Assembly: GCF_001507435.1 (NCBI RefSeq)
Contig: NZ_LMWH01000270.1
Coordinates: 1-32,978 of the forward strand
Direction of reading: 5' to 3'
Source of the DNA: Streptomyces sp. NRRL F-5122
Lineage (GTDB): Bacteria > Actinomycetota > Actinomycetes > Streptomycetales > Streptomycetaceae
DNA length: 32,978 nucleotides
Made by a program: the position numbers and the translations under genes. Position 1 is the stretch's first letter; each line of letters begins with the position of its first letter. Shown one piece after another: positions 30,171 through 32,978 of the stretch. The notes under the pieces are model-generated. The model did not search any database. It saw only the letters and a list, made by a program, of their open reading frames with translations, and was not told where the DNA came from.

Positions 30171-30932
30171 TCAGGTTTCCTCCTTAGCCCCGTCCGGCTC
30201 CGCGCCCGGGGAGAAACGAAGCCGCCGGGCCACCACGTCGGCGGCCACGTCCGCGAGCTGGCGTCCCTGCGCGTAGGCGTAGGCACGGAGCCGGACGAAG
30301 GCTTCTTCGACACCGACTCCGAGCTGAACCGTGAGCATCCCGCTGGCCTGGTCGATCTCCGCTCGGTATGCGCCCAGGTCCTCGAAGCTACCGTCCGGCG
30401 TCGGCCTGCTGGTCGGCGCGCCCGCTTCGTCGATCCTCGTGTCGAGCAGGAGCAGCGTCGCGAGATCGGCGAACGCCAGTGCGTCGGCCAGTTCCTCCGT
30501 GTCCAGTACGGTCGGAATGCTGGCGTACAGGTCGAGAACCCCCGTTCTGATCGCTCCCTTCTGCAGAGGAAGCGAGAACACTGCGCGGGCTCCGACTTCC
30601 AGGGCCGCATCGGCGAACACGGCCCAGTGATCCTGAAGTTCAGTGGTGAGCAGATCGGGTGTCAGGACGGCCGAGCCGCGTACAAAGGCGTCCACGCAGG
30701 GCCCCTCTCCCAGCGTGAGCTGGAGCTCCTCCAGCTGCTCGCTGATGTCGTCGGTGCTGCACAACGGATGGCTCGCCGCGGCCTTGGACATCGCCGACAG
30801 CCCGGCTCCGCCGACCGGCAGCGCGGCCACGGCCGCGGTGCATACGTCCACCACACCCACCCGGGCACCTCGTCGGGCCGCCTGCTCGGCCACCAACATC
30901 TGAATACGGGCCGACCGCTTGTCAGTTCCCAC
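30171..30932 (-). CDS. GAF-ANTAR regulatory protein 2
   Basis: A 253-residue protein of the same architecture as the next gene but only distantly related. GAF covers about residues 10-165 (GARVGVVDVCTAAVAALPVG, LGEGPCVDAFVRGSAVLTPD, GARAVFSLPLQKGAIRTGVL) and ANTAR about 185-240 (EIDQASGMLTVQLGVGVEEA, FVRLRAYAYAQGRQLADVAA). The GTG at 30932 overlaps the stop of the preceding gene by 11 bases, so it is translationally coupled to the GNAT-like protein. The longer in-frame extension to 31028 would lie inside that gene and is rejected. Confidence 0.85.
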   Translation of the reverse strand: MGTDKRSARIQMLVAEQAARRGARVGVVDVCTAAVAALPVGGAGLSAMSKAAASHPLCSTDDISEQLEELQLTLGEGPCVDAFVRGSAVLTPDLLTTELQDHWAVFADAALEVGARAVFSLPLQKGAIRTGVLDLYASIPTVLDTEELADALAFADLATLLLLDTRIDEAGAPTSRPTPDGSFEDLGAYRAEIDQASGMLTVQLGVGVEEAFVRLRAYAYAQGRQLADVAADVVARRLRFSPGAEPDGAKEET

Positions 30933-31569
30933 GGAGGCCACCGTCTGCAGGCATCGTGACAAGGCCCTCGAGGGGAAGTACCAGTGTGCAGAATGTGGTG
31001 GCGCCCAGTGGCCTGCGAAGCTCTCCAATGTCCAGCCATCCCCAGGAGCAGAGCGCGGCGAGGGCCTGGCAATCGGTCCGGTCCACCAAGGTGACCTCGA
31101 GTGATGCCTGATGGTCGGTCAGCAGCCGCTCCTGCACACAGCGGGCGAGTTCCCGGTCCCGAGGGTGCGGCCAGATCATGACGTCGGCGAACGCGAAGAC
31201 GCTGTCGGATACTGTGAGATGCCCGACGCTGCGCGGCAGTATTCCGTCGAAGCCGAGCCACCAGGAGCCGTCGCCGCGTACCGAGAATCCGAAGGTGCAA
31301 CCCATCAGGCTGTCCGTCTCGGCGGTCGCCATGGCGCATTCCGGTGCGCGCATGCCCGCGGTGAGACGGTTCAGGAGGTTCTGACGGCTGTGACGGCGGC
31401 GTGGATCACCCGGCGTCGTTGCGCGGGATTCCGCATACAGATCCGCCAGATCCTCACGCAGGCTCTGCACCAGCAGGCGGTTCAGCCGGCGCAACCGCAC
31501 CGGAGCCATGGCCGAGAGTTCGCCGTCCCCCGGCTCGCATGACTGTCCCGACCCGGATTCGGCCGTCAT
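30922..31569 (-). CDS. GNAT-like protein of the STAS operon
   Basis: A 215-residue protein. The pattern AMATAETDSLMGCTFGFSVR ... VFAFADVMIWPHPRDRELAR ... CVQERLLTDHQASLEVTLVD ... LAALCSWGWLDIGELRRP follows the strand-helix order of GNAT acetyltransferases, with the helix after RDRELARCVQERLL where acetyl-CoA would bind. The usual Gly-rich loop (R-x-x-G-x-G/A) is replaced by PRDRELAR, so it may be an inactive or altered member. It starts inside an ATGA overlap with the STAS gene and overlaps the second GAF-ANTAR gene at its end, tying it to signalling. Confidence 0.65.
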   Translation of the reverse strand: MTAESGSGQSCEPGDGELSAMAPVRLRRLNRLLVQSLREDLADLYAESRATTPGDPRRRHSRQNLLNRLTAGMRAPECAMATAETDSLMGCTFGFSVRGDGSWWLGFDGILPRSVGHLTVSDSVFAFADVMIWPHPRDRELARCVQERLLTDHQASLEVTLVDRTDCQALAALCSWGWLDIGELRRPLGATTFCTLVLPLEGLVTMPADGGLRGN

Positions 31570-31991
31570 CGCACATTACCCGAGAGAACAGGCGCAAGCG
31601 GGACAGAGCGGTGCGGCGGAGCTGGACGGGGCGCGGCCGGGGTGTCGCCGACAGGGGGCGGCACGTGGCCGAAGGGAAGACCGAGGAGCAGGAACTGGCA
31701 GCCGGTGAGGTCGAGGATCTGAGCCAGTGTCGTCGGCGGATGGTGCAGTCGCAGGGTCCCGCCGGCCATGGTGGTCTGCTGCGCAGCGTGAAGGAATGCG
31801 TTGAGTCCGCTGCAGTCGCAGAAGGTGACGCGGGTGAGGTCGACATCGATGGTACGGATGCCGTCCCGCAGGCACCGTTCCAGGGACCCGCGCACCAACG
31901 GCGCGGATTCGAGGTCGATCTCGCCGGCCAGGGTGATCAGCGCCCGATTCCTTCGGTCATGGCGGTGGACGGTGAGCTGTGAGAATGGCAT
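31566..31991 (-). CDS. STAS domain anti-sigma factor antagonist
   Basis: A 141-residue protein. STAS covers residues 1-105. The phosphorylatable Ser61 sits in VTFCDCSGLNAFLHA, the standard Asp-x-Ser-Gly-Leu motif, and the first strands read ALITLAGEIDLESAPLV. In partner switching such proteins, when unphosphorylated, capture an anti-sigma kinase; a SpoIIE-type phosphatase like the one whose remains lie at 32389-32880 restores that state. The C-terminal 35 residues are Pro-rich and unlike the family. GAGG lies 5 bases before the ATG. It leads a coupled run with the GNAT-like and GAF-ANTAR genes. Confidence 0.87.
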   Translation of the reverse strand: MPFSQLTVHRHDRRNRALITLAGEIDLESAPLVRGSLERCLRDGIRTIDVDLTRVTFCDCSGLNAFLHAAQQTTMAGGTLRLHHPPTTLAQILDLTGCQFLLLGLPFGHVPPPVGDTPAAPRPAPPHRSVPLAPVLSGNVR

Positions 31992-32020
31992 GACGCCTCG
32001 GTTCGGAAGACCATCCGGCA

Positions 32021-32056
32021 GCGCCCACGGGGCCGGGGTTCCGGCCCCGTGGGCGC
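32021..32056. terminator. perfect 16-bp stem upstream of the STAS gene
   Basis: Arms 32021-32036 and 32041-32056 pair perfectly around GGTT. The stem ends the transcript from the phosphatase side or sits in the STAS 5' leader 30 bases before the start. It has no T-run. The remaining gap to 32388 has no gene; a second hairpin (9-bp arms, 32133-32141 and 32157-32165) is present. Confidence 0.6.
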
Positions 32057-32388
32057 GCCCCGGGCAGGGGAGTACTTTCGGCGGAGGCAGAGCAACGGCC
32101 GGTCCGGCAGCCTGCGCGGCAGGACAGAGGACTCACCCAGCTCTCTCCAGGGATGCGCTGGGTGACAGACGAGGAGTCCGCACCCCGCAGCCATCTGTGT
32201 TCAGCAACAGCGTGCCGCCGGGGTCTGGGACGTCTACGCAACAGGGTAGTCCTCCTTCGTGTGCCGGAGGGTCCGAATCCGCACGATCCCAAGATATGGA
32301 CGGTGTGACCGTCGCGGAGGGGGCCGAGGCCGGCCAGGCAGCGGGTCCCTGTTGGCATCGGCCCTTTCTCGGTGGTGCGGTGGTCGGC

Positions 32389-32880
32389 TCACTCCAGGAG
32401 CGTGCGGTGGTCGGCGACGCCCCTACGCCATTCGATCAGGAAGAGGGTCCCGTCGTCGGTGGTGCGGCCGCCCGGTTCCTGCTTCAGGGAGTGGGAGAGT
32501 GCGCGCACCACCGCGCGTACTCCCTTCTGTGTGTTCGATGCGGCTGACCCAGTGGATGAGTTGTTGTTCGCCGAATTGTTCTTCGCCGGCTGCGTGTTCC
32601 TCGATCAGGCCGTCGGTGTAGCACAGCACCCGATCGCCACGTTGGAGCATCTGCCCGCTGATCCGGGGCTCTTCACCGCCGAAGCCGACGGGCAGGATGG
32701 TCGGGCCTCCCAGTTGCCGGACGACCTTGTGGTCACGGATCAGCAGCGGTGCGGGGTGGCCCGCGTTAACCCGCTGCAGGTGGCCCGTCGTGACGTTCAG
32801 CCTGATCTTGCAAGGAACCCCGGGTCTTCAGGACTCCGTTGGGAAATCCGTGAACTGGGTGTGGGCGGGCCTCTATGCGG
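32389..32880 (-). pseudogene. SpoIIE/RsbU-type PP2C phosphatase, C-terminal remnant
   Basis: On the minus strand: RLNVTTGHLQRVNAGHPAPL, then LIRDHKVVRQLGGPTILPVG and QMLQRGDRVLCYTDGLIEEH. Near 32525 an extra G breaks the frame; the other frame continues VRAVVRALSHSLKQEPGGRT and TDDGTLFLIEWRR to a stop at 32389-32391. NAGHPAP, VLCYTDGL and the TDD metal ligands are the signature of this phosphatase family. The N-terminal sensor region and first metal site are lost at the IS630-type end at 32881. Before its loss it may have dephosphorylated a STAS antagonist like the one at 31566. Confidence 0.85.
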
Positions 32881-32911
32881 CTAGTGCCGCCTCAGGCAAC
32901 GTTTGCCCTGT
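32881..32911 (-). repeat. IS630-type element end, inverted copy of 66-96
   Basis: Complementary to 66-96 with one mismatch in 31. It begins with CTAG, holding the TA target, and overlaps the transposase stop codon (32892-32894). Confidence 0.75.
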
Positions 32912-32978
32912 CGATGACGGCTTGTAGGTGCTGGTCGTCGGCATGGCGGTTTCGCCAGATGATGTAGCGGCGGATCAT
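32892..32978 (-). CDS. IS630-family transposase, C-terminal end (runs off window)
   Basis: The minus strand reads IRRYIIWRNRHADDQHLQAV and IDRANVA before the TGA at 32892-32894. The YIxWRNxHA motif near the C-terminus is typical of IS630-family transposases. The gene continues beyond the window edge, so its integrity cannot be judged. It differs from the IS630 copy at 21561. Confidence 0.75.
   Translation of the reverse strand: MIRRYIIWRNRHADDQHLQAVIDRANVA

Noticed and set aside
1..32978. CRISPR array or tandem repeats
   Set aside because: No regularly spaced direct repeats were seen anywhere in the window.

Overview
The window is GC-rich actinobacterial DNA, almost certainly from a Streptomyces. 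The GC-rich third codon positions, a chitosan-oligosaccharide (csn-type) operon, GAF-ANTAR/STAS/SpoIIE signalling proteins, a Tat-exported amidase and many Streptomyces-type insertion sequence remnants all point that way. The density of broken genes and mobile-element scars suggests an accessory region rather than core chromosome.

Layout. 1-700: an IS630-type end abutting a wrecked IS110-family transposase. 859-1743: a GNAT acetyltransferase. 2091-9036: a ROK repressor, an ABC sugar importer without its own ATPase, a family 4 glycosidase and a BadF-type sugar kinase, in the gene order of the csnR-csnEFG-csnH-csnK cluster for glucosamine oligosaccharides. 9100-9645: a degraded reading frame. 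9714-11345: a TetR repressor divergent from an enoyl-CoA hydratase-like enzyme, with two inverted repeats between them. 11646-12743: a scrapyard holding an IS5-family transposase piece fused to the N-terminus of an XRE/MmyB regulator, then the N-terminal domain of an McrB-type restriction subunit. 13020-17829: three translationally coupled genes, a secreted amidase, a 58-residue protein and a large secreted alpha/beta hydrolase, closed by a strong terminator. 17902-18853: an ABC permease tail, a hairpin-rich non-coding stretch and a Tn3 transposase tail. 19044-21476: an ArsR-type regulator divergent from an MFS transporter. 21561-22717: a complete IS630-family element with a frameshifted transposase. 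22919-24865: a 648-residue protein of unknown function. 25391-25485: the 3' half of a tRNA-Pro with its terminator, the signature of an integrative-element attachment site.

From 25643 to the end the genes are small membrane proteins, a PRC-barrel protein and a broken second copy, a broken YihY-type membrane protein, three ANTAR proteins (two with GAF domains), a GNAT-like protein, a STAS anti-sigma antagonist and a SpoIIE-type phosphatase. The phosphatase is cut off by another IS630-type end, and the window closes inside that element's transposase. The STAS, GNAT-like and GAF-ANTAR genes overlap end to start and form one minus-strand operon; together with the phosphatase they resemble a stress or partner-switching output module.

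The best candidates for something undescribed are the amidase / 58-residue protein / hydrolase unit, the 648-residue protein beside the tRNA scar, and the GAF-ANTAR/STAS operon. All functional calls come from reading the sequence; no database search was possible.
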